Made by a program: the position numbers and the translations under genes
Shown: piece by piece, positions 1-5,564 of the stretch
Layout: each line of letters starts with the position of its first letter
Position numbering within the stretch: position 1 is the first letter of the stretch
Assembly (NCBI GenBank): GCA_021779275.1
Contig: JAJYAX010000106.1
Location: forward strand, 1-6,085
Length of the DNA: 6,085 nt
Direction of reading: 5' to 3'
DNA from: Deltaproteobacteria bacterium
GTDB taxonomy: Bacteria; Desulfobacterota; Desulfobulbia; Desulfobulbales; Desulfocapsaceae
Notes under the pieces: generated by a model
Told to the model about the DNA's origin: nothing
Databases searched by the model: none
The model's input: the letters and a program-made list of their open reading frames with translations, nothing else

Positions 1-1
1 A

Positions 2-106
2 CAGAACACGCAACTGACCGAACTCGTGAAAGACCTGAGTCAACGCATTGAGAAGCTTTCCCGTGAGATGCATGGCAAGGTCGTTCACGGCGACACCCTG
101 TCTTAG
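2..106 (+). CDS. C-terminal end of an unidentified protein (5' truncated)
   Basis: Only the last 34 codons and a TAG stop are present, and the gene begins outside the window. The visible tail starts QNTQLTELVKDLSQRIEKL and ends in HGDTLS. It has a heptad-like spacing of Leu and Ile (LTELVKDLSQRIEKL) with many charged residues, so it is probably an amphipathic or coiled-coil helix with a short polar end. No catalytic motif or membrane segment is visible in this fragment, and I cannot assign a family. The gap to the next gene is 49 bp on the same strand, so co-transcription is possible but not shown. No convincing terminator follows the stop. Confidence 0.6.
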   Translation, partial: QNTQLTELVKDLSQRIEKLSREMHGKVVHGDTLS

Positions 107-155
107 ACGCTGCCGGGAGTCATATTTAACCACCCATGGACAATTTTGATAATCT

Positions 156-1070
156 ATGAAACTTCTAACATCCTTGTTGTTGCTCATGATACTCCTTTCC
201 GCAGGAAATTCGGCCGCGCATTACCTGGTGGGCTATATGCCGTCCTGGCAGGGGGAGGCCGATGCTGTTCAGTATGCCAAGCTCACCCATATCAACTACG
301 CATTTGTTGTCCCTTCGCCCATAGGAGACGGGAGCCTGGGGGCGGTGGAGAATCCCGCCAAGCTTAAACGGATTGTTGAGCTGGCGCATGCGCATGGCGT
401 GAAGGCGGGGATTGCCGTCGGCGGTTGGACCGATCTGAAGAATTCCGGCTTTGAAATCCTTTCGGCGAGCCCTGTCGGCCGGGAAACGTTTGCGGATGCC
501 ATCCTGAAATTTGTTGCTGCCTACGATCTTGACGGCGTTGATATCGACTGGGAATATCCGCAAGGGGCCGTCCAGTCGCAGCACTATGACCTGATGATGC
601 ATCTCCTGGCCGACAGGCTGCATGCCAGGGGGAAGATCCTGTCGGCGGCGGTTGCGGATGGGGATGAAAATGGCGGCGGGATCCCGGCCGAGGTCTTCGG
701 ATATATAGATTTTGTCAATATAATGGCCTACGACGGGGAGGACGAGGACGGCCATTCCCCGTATTCTCTGGCTGAGAGCTCTCTGGATTACTGGCTGGGG
801 CGCGGATTGCCCCGGGCCAAGGCCGTGCTGGGGGTGCCCTTCTATGCACGGCCCAGCTGGAAGACCTATAAGGACCTGCTGGCCAAGGGGGCCGATCCCC
901 ATGCCGATGCCTTTAAGGATGACAGCTACAACGGTATGGACACCATTGCCAAAAAGACGCATCTTGCCATGGAGCGAGGCGGCGGCGTTATGATCTGGGA
1001 GCTTTCGGGGGACGTCCAGGGCCCGTATTCATTGGTGTCGGTGATCGCCAAGGCCTTTGGTGAAAAGTAG
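156..1070 (+). CDS. Secreted glycoside hydrolase family 18 (chitinase-like) protein
   Basis: This 304-residue protein is a single-domain GH18 TIM barrel. The family cleaves beta-1,4 N-acetylglucosamine linkages in chitin, chitodextrins or peptidoglycan-related glycans by substrate-assisted catalysis. Residues 1 to about 21 form a Sec signal peptide (MKLLTSLLLLMILLSAG, with likely cleavage near NSA-A or SAA-H), and there is no lipobox Cys, so it should be periplasmic or secreted. The beta-4 signature DGVDIDWE lies at 126-133, with Glu133 the expected acid/base and Asp129 and Asp131 its partners. AVGGW at 87-91 matches the beta-3 SxGG motif, except that Ala replaces the usual Ser. NIMAYD at 188-193 supplies the Met-x-Tyr-Asp motif, and Trp281 (IWEL) matches the last-strand Trp. 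No carbohydrate-binding, LysM or SLH domain is present, so the substrate is open. The start is firm: an in-frame TAA lies at 150-152 and the signal peptide begins at this ATG. The Shine-Dalgarno is poor. Confidence 0.93.
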   Translation: MKLLTSLLLLMILLSAGNSAAHYLVGYMPSWQGEADAVQYAKLTHINYAFVVPSPIGDGSLGAVENPAKLKRIVELAHAHGVKAGIAVGGWTDLKNSGFEILSASPVGRETFADAILKFVAAYDLDGVDIDWEYPQGAVQSQHYDLMMHLLADRLHARGKILSAAVADGDENGGGIPAEVFGYIDFVNIMAYDGEDEDGHSPYSLAESSLDYWLGRGLPRAKAVLGVPFYARPSWKTYKDLLAKGADPHADAFKDDSYNGMDTIAKKTHLAMERGGGVMIWELSGDVQGPYSLVSVIAKAFGEK

Positions 1071-1109
1071 GCCGCCGGTGTCTGCCGCCGGAGAGTCTCC
1101 GGTCGGCCT
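1069..1109. terminator. GC-rich hairpin shared by two convergent genes
   Basis: An outer stem AGGCCG (1069-1074) pairs with CGGCCT (1104-1109), and an inner stem CCGGAG (1088-1093) pairs with CTCCGG (1097-1102) around an AGT loop. GCCGCCGG also occurs twice directly (1071-1078 and 1084-1091). The hairpin includes the end of the GH18 stop codon (1068-1070) and touches the hydrolase stop (1109-1111 on the other strand). Read on the - strand it is followed by CTACTTTTC, a modest U-tract. On the + strand no T-run follows. It may work as a weak terminator for the - strand gene or protect both 3' ends. Confidence 0.45.
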
Positions 1110-1729
1110 CACCGTGGCGAGTGAAAAGAGATATGGTCAGCCATTGCCTCCTCCAGTTGCCGGAAACGGCCGTAGAAGAAATGATCGGCGTCATCGATGA
1201 TCTCAAGCCGTGCGCCGGGATTCCAGGCGGCAAGATACCTTCGGATCAGCCCTACTGGGGCGAGTTCGTCGTCACTGCCGGTAAACACAGCCTTCAAGAG
1301 CGGCTGAGGAGGGACATCCTTGTAGTCTATGAAGGCCACCGGCGGCGCCACCATGATCAGGGTGGAGACCTCCGGCGGCAGCGGGCCTGTCCGGGCATTG
1401 ACCCAGGCGCCGAATGAGTAGCCGGCCAGGTGGATCTCGGTCATGCCGCTTGCCCTCAGAAGGTTGATTGCCGCCAGCACGTCCTGCCGCTCTCCGTTGC
1501 CGTTATCAAAGGTGCCTTCGCTTTGGCCGGCGCCCCTGAAGTTGAAGCGCAGCGTGGTAATACCCTTGCGGGCGTAGGTCAGGGCGATGGCCTCGACCAC
1601 AGGATTGGACAGTTCGCCGCCATAGAGGGGATGGGGATGGGTGATGACCACCCCGCAGGTCTTTGACAGGGGGTTGATCTGTCCCTCCAGTCGTAACGAA
1701 CCAGTATGAAAGGTGATTCTGCTCTCCAT
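1109..1729 (-). CDS. Alpha/beta superfamily hydrolase (COG2945-type)
   Basis: This 206-residue cytoplasmic protein has the size and motifs of the small COG2945 alpha/beta hydrolases, whose members are mostly uncharacterised esterase-like enzymes. It opens with a beta-sandwich-like start, then HPHPLYGG at 31-38 (the family's oxyanion-hole region), FNFRGAGQSEG at 62-72, and the nucleophile elbow GYSFG at 103-107 with Ser105. The acid is in GSDDELAP (Asp153 or Asp154), and the catalytic His is in DADHFFYG (His183). All three triad members are therefore visible. An open frame continues 49 codons upstream to 1876. I chose the ATG at 1727-1729 because GGGGA lies 7 nt upstream (1737-1741 on the + strand), the family starts there, and the upstream residues look non-coding and overlap a promoter candidate. 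There is no signal peptide. The substrate cannot be read from sequence. It converges with the GH18 gene and is probably monocistronic. Confidence 0.9.
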   Translation of the reverse strand: MESRITFHTGSLRLEGQINPLSKTCGVVITHPHPLYGGELSNPVVEAIALTYARKGITTLRFNFRGAGQSEGTFDNGNGERQDVLAAINLLRASGMTEIHLAGYSFGAWVNARTGPLPPEVSTLIMVAPPVAFIDYKDVPPQPLLKAVFTGSDDELAPVGLIRRYLAAWNPGARLEIIDDADHFFYGRFRQLEEAMADHISFHSPR

Positions 1730-1780
1730 AGGATTTTCCCCGAGGTTAGTTGCAGGGGCTCCTGATAATGTGGCGGAGCC

Positions 1781-1790
1781 GGAATATTCC
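1781..1790. promoter_or_regulatory. 10-bp perfect palindrome, possible operator
   Basis: GGAATATTCC is a perfect palindrome. It begins 2 nt downstream of the candidate -10 box of the - strand hydrolase promoter, so it would cover the expected transcription start, a usual place for a repressor site. No regulator gene is in the window and one short palindrome can occur by chance. Confidence 0.25.
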
Positions 1791-1792
1791 CA

Positions 1793-1821
1793 ACTATGAC
1801 CGTTCGGGCAGGTGTTGGCAA
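1793..1821 (-). promoter_or_regulatory. Candidate sigma-70 promoter for the alpha/beta hydrolase
   Basis: On the - strand a -35-like TTGCCA (+ strand 1816-1821; 5 of 6 consensus positions) and a -10-like CATAGT (1793-1798; 4 of 6) are exactly 17 bp apart. The predicted start near 1786 gives a 5' leader of about 57 nt before the ATG at 1729. This is a pattern match only. Confidence 0.4.
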
Positions 1822-1903
1822 CAGAAAAGGCGCCGGAGGCGCAACCCTGCCGCTCAGGAAGACCCTGTTCATTCAAAAAAACGAATGATCGGCCAGGGAG
1901 GTA

Positions 1904-1931
1904 TTGCCTGCTTCCGTTTTTATGTTATTAT
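1904..1931 (+). promoter_or_regulatory. Candidate sigma-70 promoter for the 137-residue protein and DsrE-like gene
   Basis: TTGCCT (1904-1909) and TATTAT (1926-1931) are 16 bp apart in a locally AT-rich stretch. This is the best match in the 294-bp divergent region (1730-2023) pointing at the gene at 2024. Transcription would start near 1938, leaving a leader of about 85 nt. The rest of this intergenic region holds the hydrolase promoter and the palindrome. I recognise no riboswitch in it. Confidence 0.4.
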
Positions 1932-2023
1932 GCACAGTTTAATAGAGGCTGGCGACAGTCGGCTCGTAATTGGAACGTCCCGGTCGTTCACCAAAACCAG
2001 GGGCCACATTTTTGAGAGGAAAC

Positions 2024-2437
2024 ATGGAGACTACAACGCAGGAATTGGTGTCGTTTATAGCGGAATGGGCGGAGAGTCCGGAACAGACCAAAAAGGCATT
2101 TATCGAACTCAAGGAGCACCTGGAATCCATGGCCGGGGTCGGCCTGAGCTTCCATCCCCGGCCGGGTCTGACCTATTCGCTCCGGGCGGCGCACGCCAGG
2201 CAGAAGGATAAGCCGCTTTTTGTGATGGTGGATGTGATTGAAGACACTCCCCGCTGGTTGTCGGTCTGTTTTTATGGGGATATGATCAGCGATCCGGAGG
2301 AAAGGGGCGATTTTGTCCCCGGCGGCCTGCTGGGGCAGGATGCCCGGTGTTTTGATATAAATCAGTACAGCAATGAGGCCCTCCAGTCTGTCAAGGCGAA
2401 GATGGATGAGGCTTATGCGGCAGCGGCTGCTGAATAA
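2024..2437 (+). CDS. Conserved-looking hypothetical protein, 137 residues
   Basis: I do not recognise the family. The ATG at 2024 is preceded by GAGAGG (2014-2019, 4 nt spacing). The open frame extends upstream to 1970, but those residues (Pro- and Arg-rich) look non-coding. The N-terminus (about 4-38) is an acidic amphipathic helix. Residues 47-85 look like beta strands (GLTYSLRAAH, KPLFVMVDVI, PRWLSVCFYGDM). GLLGQDARCFDI at 101-112 is a glycine-rich segment with one of the two cysteines (Cys82 and Cys109). The C-terminus (117-136) is an Ala-rich helix. There is no signal peptide or membrane segment, so it should be a soluble cytoplasmic alpha/beta protein. The DsrE-like gene follows after 70 bp on the same strand, so the two may be co-transcribed. 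Codon choice resembles its neighbours. The gene call is strong, but no function is supported. Confidence 0.85.
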   Translation: METTTQELVSFIAEWAESPEQTKKAFIELKEHLESMAGVGLSFHPRPGLTYSLRAAHARQKDKPLFVMVDVIEDTPRWLSVCFYGDMISDPEERGDFVPGGLLGQDARCFDINQYSNEALQSVKAKMDEAYAAAAAE

Positions 2438-2507
2438 TTTCTGTGTCCTGTTCCCGGTACAGATGCCGGCGAGAGGAAGATACATATATACTTAAGGAGA
2501 AAGTATC

Positions 2508-2858
2508 ATGGCAAATTTCTTGTTTGTGCTTCGTTCCAGTGACAATGAAAAGGCGACCCGGTGTTTTCAGTTCGCCAAAATCGCCCATTCCAAGGCCCAT
2601 ACGGTCAATCTGTTCCTTATCGACAGCGGGGTTGAATGGGCCATGCAGGACAGGGACGGCAGCCGGAAAACCGATACCGGCGATTGCCCCAACGACTACC
2701 TTCCCTACCTGGTCGAGAAGGAGGTGCCGGTAGGGGTTTGCACACCCTGCGCCAAAAACAGAAAACTGGACGAGGCAAAATTCCATACCAATATGGTCCT
2801 GGACGGAGGACCGCATCTGATTGATATGGCGGCCGAGGCGAAGGTCTTTAATTTCTAA
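2508..2858 (+). CDS. DsrE/DsrF-family small sulfur-relay-like protein
   Basis: This 116-residue protein has the DsrE fold pattern: a first strand ANFLFVLRSSDNEKATRCF, an amphipathic helix, a second strand HTVNLFLIDSGVEWAM (31-46), a middle region, and VPVGVCTPCAKNRKL (73-87) where DsrE-family proteins carry their reactive cysteine. It ends with a short strand, AAEAKVFNF. Cys78 and Cys81 form a CxxC, and Cys19 and Cys60 are the other cysteines. Characterised relatives (DsrE, TusD) pass persulfide sulfur between proteins in tRNA thiolation or dissimilatory sulfur metabolism. Many paralogues are of unknown role, so the sulfur-transfer role here is inferred from family and Cys position. The start is well supported by AAGGAG (2494-2499) 8 nt before the ATG. 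It lies 70 bp after the unrecognised gene. No dsrF, dsrH or tusBCD partner is present, so it is not a DsrEFH operon member here. Confidence 0.8.
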   Translation: MANFLFVLRSSDNEKATRCFQFAKIAHSKAHTVNLFLIDSGVEWAMQDRDGSRKTDTGDCPNDYLPYLVEKEVPVGVCTPCAKNRKLDEAKFHTNMVLDGGPHLIDMAAEAKVFNF

Positions 2859-2898
2859 TCTCCGGCGCCTGACACGTTTTTCTTCACTGCGGGCTCAA

Positions 2899-2941
2899 CC
2901 AGGAAAAGGGGCGTTTGGTATTAACACAGCTCTTTTCCTGG
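2899..2941. repeat. Perfect 10-bp inverted repeat (hairpin)
   Basis: CCAGGAAAAG (2899-2908) is the exact reverse complement of CTTTTCCTGG (2932-2941). A G-T wobble and a G-C pair extend the stem inward to 12 bp, leaving a loop of about 19 nt. No T-run follows directly on either strand, so it is not a standard intrinsic terminator. It may be a 3'-end stabiliser for the DsrE-like transcript, a leader structure, or a protein-binding site. Confidence 0.5.
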
Positions 2942-3130
2942 AGATTGTGTATACCCTTCTGGTTTTTCCCCCTCTTCTGATCATCTTTTCACTGCAAAAA
3001 ATGGATAGACAAAGCCTGTCCGGGTGATCTCTTGCCGGTTGCTTTACAGCCGGAGACAGTGGCTATTCCTCTAAAACGAATTATCTTTTACCACAGAATC
3101 GTCGTTGCGCTTGAAAAAAGAAGAGAGCGT

Positions 3131-3136
3131 GGAGGT
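3131..3136 (+). promoter_or_regulatory. Shine-Dalgarno that sets the msrAB start
   Basis: GGAGGT lies 7 nt before the ATG at 3144. It lies inside the longer frame that could open at TTG 3105, so it argues for the internal ATG, which is also where the signal sequence begins. Confidence 0.75.
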
Positions 3137-3143
3137 ACAGGAT

Positions 3144-4217
3144 ATGAAAATCCTACTGATGCTGTTGCTTGGAGCAGGATTGATTGTTTTAGCCGGTGTT
3201 GCCGGCGGCAGTGAGGAGAATACGATGCAGAATAAAGAGACGGACGTGGATACGGCAGGATATGAAAAGGCGATCTTTGCCGGCGGCTGCTTCTGGTGTA
3301 TGGAAAAACCATTTGCGCAGCTGGAAGGCGTTGAGTCGGTTACCGCCGGGTATACGGGCGGAACAACAGACCATCCAACCTATAATGATTATGTGGCCGG
3401 CGGACATATCGAGGTGATCCAGGTGGTGTATGATCCGAAAAAGATCAGCTATCAGAGACTTCTTGATGTTTATTGGCATCAGGTCGATCCGACTGACCCC
3501 GGTGGACAGTTCGCCGACCGCGGACATGCCTATACAACGGCGATTTACACCTTTGGCGACCAACAGCGGCAGCTGGCTGAGAACTCGAAGGCCGATCTGG
3601 ATAAACGGCATATATTTCCAAACCCCATAGTGACCCGGATCATCCCGGCCGTGACCTTCTGGCCAGCCGAAGAGTATCACCAGGATTACTCGCATAAGAA
3701 TCCTCTCCGGTACGCCATCTACAGGGCTGGGTCCGGACGCGATCAGTATCTGGAATCGATCTGGGACAACAAAAAAGAGGCAATCGCTCCGGATGCCTCC
3801 GATCTAAAGAAGAAATTGACCCCCCTGCAGTATGAGGTCACTCAGGAAAACGGCACCGAACCGGCCTTTAATAATGCCTATTGGGACAATAAAGAGGCTG
3901 GCATTTATGTGGATATCGTCTCCGGGGAGCCGTTGTTCAGCTCACTGGATAAGTTTGATTCCGGTACCGGCTGGCCCAGTTTCACCCGTCCTCTGGTCCC
4001 GGAAAATATCGTTGAGCATACCGACAGGACCCTCTTTATGGTTCGTACGGAGGTTAAGAGTAAAAAGGGAAACTCCCATCTGGGGCATGTTTTCAATGAT
4101 GGCCCGCCGCCGACGGGATTGCGGTACTGCCTCAATTCGGCGTCCTTGCGGTTTGTCCCGGTCAGGGACCTGCAGAGGGAAGGCTACGGCAGCTACGTGG
4201 GGTTATTTGCAAAATAG
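3144..4217 (+). CDS. msrAB: Exported bifunctional methionine sulfoxide reductase MsrA-MsrB
   Basis: This 357-residue fusion reduces S- and R-methionine sulfoxide in oxidised proteins. Residues 1-20 ([20 protein letters not shown]) form a signal peptide or anchor, suggesting periplasmic action. The MsrA domain (about 41-200) has GGCFWC at 47-52 with catalytic Cys49 and likely resolving Cys52. Tyr80, Glu90 (HIEV), Asp125 and Tyr130 match the family's active-site residues by motif and spacing. The MsrB domain (about 220-350) has SGTGWPSF at 273-280, HLGHVFNDG at 312-320 and the catalytic [11 protein letters not shown] with Cys329. Neither zinc CxxC pair is present (VDIVS and VKSKKGN stand in their places), and Thr275 replaces the Cys often used for resolution, so Cys329 is the only cysteine in that domain. 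The order A then B is as in Neisseria PilB, but there is no N-terminal thioredoxin domain. The electron donor is not in the window. An upstream TTG (3105) is a less likely start. Confidence 0.94.
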   Translation: MKILLMLLLGAGLIVLAGVAGGSEENTMQNKETDVDTAGYEKAIFAGGCFWCMEKPFAQLEGVESVTAGYTGGTTDHPTYNDYVAGGHIEVIQVVYDPKKISYQRLLDVYWHQVDPTDPGGQFADRGHAYTTAIYTFGDQQRQLAENSKADLDKRHIFPNPIVTRIIPAVTFWPAEEYHQDYSHKNPLRYAIYRAGSGRDQYLESIWDNKKEAIAPDASDLKKKLTPLQYEVTQENGTEPAFNNAYWDNKEAGIYVDIVSGEPLFSSLDKFDSGTGWPSFTRPLVPENIVEHTDRTLFMVRTEVKSKKGNSHLGHVFNDGPPPTGLRYCLNSASLRFVPVRDLQREGYGSYVGLFAK

Positions 4218-4235
4218 CAGGATGGGATTGTTCAT

Positions 4236-4257
4236 CCGTCCCCTGGTGAAGGGACGG
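4236..4257. repeat. 7-bp perfect hairpin between msrAB and the ferredoxin gene
   Basis: CCGTCCC (4236-4242) pairs with GGGACGG (4251-4257) around an 8-nt loop, 18 bp after the msrAB stop. An A-run follows on the + strand rather than T, so it is not a canonical + strand terminator. On the - strand it sits just after the T-tract of the ferredoxin terminator. It may still stabilise the msrAB 3' end. Confidence 0.45.
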
Positions 4258-4309
4258 AAAAAAGAAACCCTTCGGAAAGAGGCGTTTCCATCGTCTTTTC
4301 GAAGGGGTT
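4258..4309 (-). terminator. Intrinsic terminator of the ferredoxin gene
   Basis: Read on the - strand, the arm from 4309 to 4294 (starting AACCCCTTCGAAAAGA) pairs with the arm from 4280 to 4266 (TCTTTCCGAAGGGTT). The stem is about 15 bp, with one bulged G and one G-U wobble. It is followed at once by TTTCTTTTTT (4267-4258). It begins about 30 bp after the ferredoxin stop codon. A strong stem plus a U-tract in the right place makes this a good rho-independent terminator. On the + strand it lacks a T-run. Confidence 0.75.
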
Positions 4310-4338
4310 GAAGTATAATCGAAAAAAGATCGACGGGA

Positions 4339-4530
4339 TTACTCGATGTCGATGCAGTCGGCAGGGCAGGAGGCCTGCGCCTCTTCCGCGCAGTCGGCGG
4401 CGTCTTCAAAGTCTTCCAGCACAAAGGCCTTTTCTTCGTCGTCATCGAAGCCGAAGACGTCAGGGCATATTTCCACACAGCTCTGACATCCTATGCATTC
4501 ATCTTTATCAATTGTGACTTTCTTAGCCAT
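4339..4530 (-). CDS. Small [4Fe-4S] ferredoxin, Desulfovibrio type
   Basis: This 63-residue acidic electron carrier has one predicted [4Fe-4S] cluster, bound by Cys12, Cys15, Cys18 (CIGCQSC) and Cys55 (SCP). Cys22 (EICP) and Cys47 lie where Desulfovibrio gigas ferredoxin has its disulfide pair instead of a second cluster. Cys59 is an extra cysteine. The middle is very acidic (FDDDEEK, EDFEDAADCAEEAQ), typical of a low-potential partner for oxidoreductases such as pyruvate:ferredoxin oxidoreductase or hydrogenase, although the partner here is unknown. The start is well supported: AAGGAG (+ strand 4539-4544) lies 8 nt before the ATG. It is flanked by a promoter candidate and its own terminator, so it is probably monocistronic. 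It is divergent from the cation transporter and convergent with msrAB. Confidence 0.93.
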   Translation of the reverse strand: MAKKVTIDKDECIGCQSCVEICPDVFGFDDDEEKAFVLEDFEDAADCAEEAQASCPADCIDIE

Positions 4531-4596
4531 TGGTGTTCTCCTTTGCTTGGTTGAGGTGAAGCGTTGCGAAACGGTCGAGTGAAACCACCTGTAGTG

Positions 4597-4625
4597 AGGA
4601 TAGGTATGAGAGAGCGGATTGTCCA
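4597..4625 (-). promoter_or_regulatory. Candidate sigma-70 promoter for the ferredoxin gene
   Basis: On the - strand TGGACA (+ strand 4620-4625; 5 of 6 to the -35 consensus) and TATCCT (4597-4602; 4 of 6) are 17 bp apart. The leader would be about 60 nt, ending in a good Shine-Dalgarno. No equally good + strand promoter for the transporter is visible in the same region. Confidence 0.45.
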
Positions 4626-4637
4626 GTAAAAATAACA

Positions 4638-4643
4638 GGGAGG
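4638..4643 (+). promoter_or_regulatory. Strong Shine-Dalgarno upstream of the cation transporter
   Basis: GGGAGG is the best ribosome-binding match before this gene, but it is 45 nt from the first in-frame ATG (4689), too far to serve it. An in-frame ATT (4650) is 6 nt away. The site therefore bears on where translation really starts. Confidence 0.5.
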
Positions 4644-4688
4644 GAGCGTATTAGTACAGAGCTTCGGGAGATACGGAAACAGAAGGGG

Positions 4689-5564
4689 ATGCGGGCCGTT
4701 AACGTGGGCTTGGGCGCCAATGCCTTTCTGGCGTTCACGAAAACAGGAATCGGCGTATTCGGCCATAGCCCGGCGCTTTTGGCGGACGGAATAAACTCCA
4801 CGTCCGATGTGGCCTATGGGATCGTTATGTGGCTGTTCATGCGGATGTCGGGCAAACCGGCGGATAAAGAGCATCCCTACGGTCATGACCAGATGGAAAC
4901 CATAGCCGCCGTGGTGGTCGGCGCCTTTGTGGTCTCGACGGGGATTGCCATATTCTGGAATTCCGTCAATGATATCTATGAGATGATCAGAAGTAACCAG
5001 GGAAAGGGCGGCGCCGCGGTTATCACCTTCTGGATGGCGGTACTGACGATTGTGATCAAAATAGGCCTTACTTTCTGGACAAAGGCCATAGGGAAGCAGA
5101 CGAATAACAGTGCCGTTATTGCGCTGGCCCACGATCATCGGAACGATGTCTTCGCCTCGGCCGCGGTGGCAATTGGAATTTTTGGAGGCAGGATGGGCTA
5201 CCCCTGGGTCGATCCGCTGGCAGGCGCCATAGTCGCCCTCATCATCCTGCGTACCGGAGCCGAGATCCTGCGTTCATCAACGGCCGATCTGATGGGCACC
5301 GTCCCCGGCAAGTCCCTGGCCCTGGAGATCAATACCCTCCTGACCCCGCTGGAAGGGGTAAGGGCTATTGAGGAGATTCATGCCCACTGTTTCGGACCCT
5401 ACCTGGTGGTTAATATCACCATTGGCGTTGAAGGGTCTCTGACCGTTGCCGCCGGTGACCGGATCGCGACCCGGGTGGAGCATGTTCTGATCGGAGAAAT
5501 CGAGTTTCTTCGTAAAGTCCATGTCCATCTCCACCCATTTTCTTCACCCCAGGCCGCACAGTGA
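4689..5564 (+). CDS. Cation diffusion facilitator (CDF) metal efflux transporter, possibly Mn(II)
   Basis: This is a 291-residue (from ATG) inner-membrane metal/proton antiporter. About six helices are visible: 7-25, 28-51, 71-91, 110-131, 143-165 and 172-189. HSPALLADGINSTSDV at 26-41 and AHDHRNDVFAS at 147-157 are the TM2 and TM5 transport-site segments. Aligned by motif to YiiP, the site reads Asn36, Asp40, Asp149, Asp153. HPYGH at 62-66 is the conserved TM2-TM3 loop. The cytosolic domain (about 200-285) carries HAHCFGPY (231-238) and HVHLHP (278-283), which resemble the regulatory metal sites. An N-D-D-D site is associated with manganese-type CDFs, so Mn(II) export is an inference; Zn or Fe is not excluded. 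The start is uncertain: the open frame continues upstream and residues before this ATG (ISTELREIRKQKG) look like a normal CDF N-terminus, preceded by a strong Shine-Dalgarno and an ATT at 4650. No clear terminator follows. Confidence 0.92.
   Translation: MRAVNVGLGANAFLAFTKTGIGVFGHSPALLADGINSTSDVAYGIVMWLFMRMSGKPADKEHPYGHDQMETIAAVVVGAFVVSTGIAIFWNSVNDIYEMIRSNQGKGGAAVITFWMAVLTIVIKIGLTFWTKAIGKQTNNSAVIALAHDHRNDVFASAAVAIGIFGGRMGYPWVDPLAGAIVALIILRTGAEILRSSTADLMGTVPGKSLALEINTLLTPLEGVRAIEEIHAHCFGPYLVVNITIGVEGSLTVAAGDRIATRVEHVLIGEIEFLRKVHVHLHPFSSPQAAQ

Larger units (their letters stand above)
2859..3143. other. Intergenic region with inverted repeats
   Basis: This 285-bp stretch has no credible gene. 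Short open frames in it lack Shine-Dalgarno sites and read as low-complexity. It contains a perfect 10-bp inverted repeat (listed separately). A weaker structure lies at 3016-3059, where CTGTCCGG pairs with CCGGAGACAG if two bases bulge. Within it, CCGG occurs at 3035-3038 and 3050-3053 and could pair alternatively. I found no convincing promoter for the downstream msr gene and no terminator with a U-tract for the upstream gene. Confidence 0.6.

Noticed and set aside
148..153. GATAAT resembling a -10 box just before the GH18 start
   Set aside because: It lies 2 nt from the ATG, has no good -35, and would require a leaderless message.
1825..1842. GCGCC-TCC-GGCGC hairpin followed by CTTTTC on the - strand
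   Set aside because: The stem is only 5 bp and no - strand gene lies upstream for it to terminate. I also compared the region with riboswitch consensus motifs from memory (c-di-GMP, TPP, cobalamin) and found no match.
1730..1876. Upstream extension of the alpha/beta hydrolase reading frame by 49 codons
   Set aside because: The extension lacks family similarity, overlaps the promoter candidate and palindrome, and the ATG at 1729 has its own Shine-Dalgarno at proper spacing.
1869..1888. TCATTC/GAATGA inverted repeat around an A-rich loop
   Set aside because: A 6-bp stem with an A/T loop is likely by chance and has no positional relation to a gene end.
1750..2211. A 153-codon + strand open frame across the intergenic region and into the 137-residue gene
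   Set aside because: It has no ribosome-binding site, an Arg/Gly-rich shadow composition, and conflicts with a much better gene in another frame.
4313..4318. TATAAT on the + strand downstream of msrAB
   Set aside because: It points into the antisense of the ferredoxin gene, has no matching -35 and no + strand gene follows nearby.
4491..5138. Long - strand open frame opposite the transporter and ferredoxin start
   Set aside because: It is a shadow of two well-supported genes, with no ribosome-binding site or recognisable domain.
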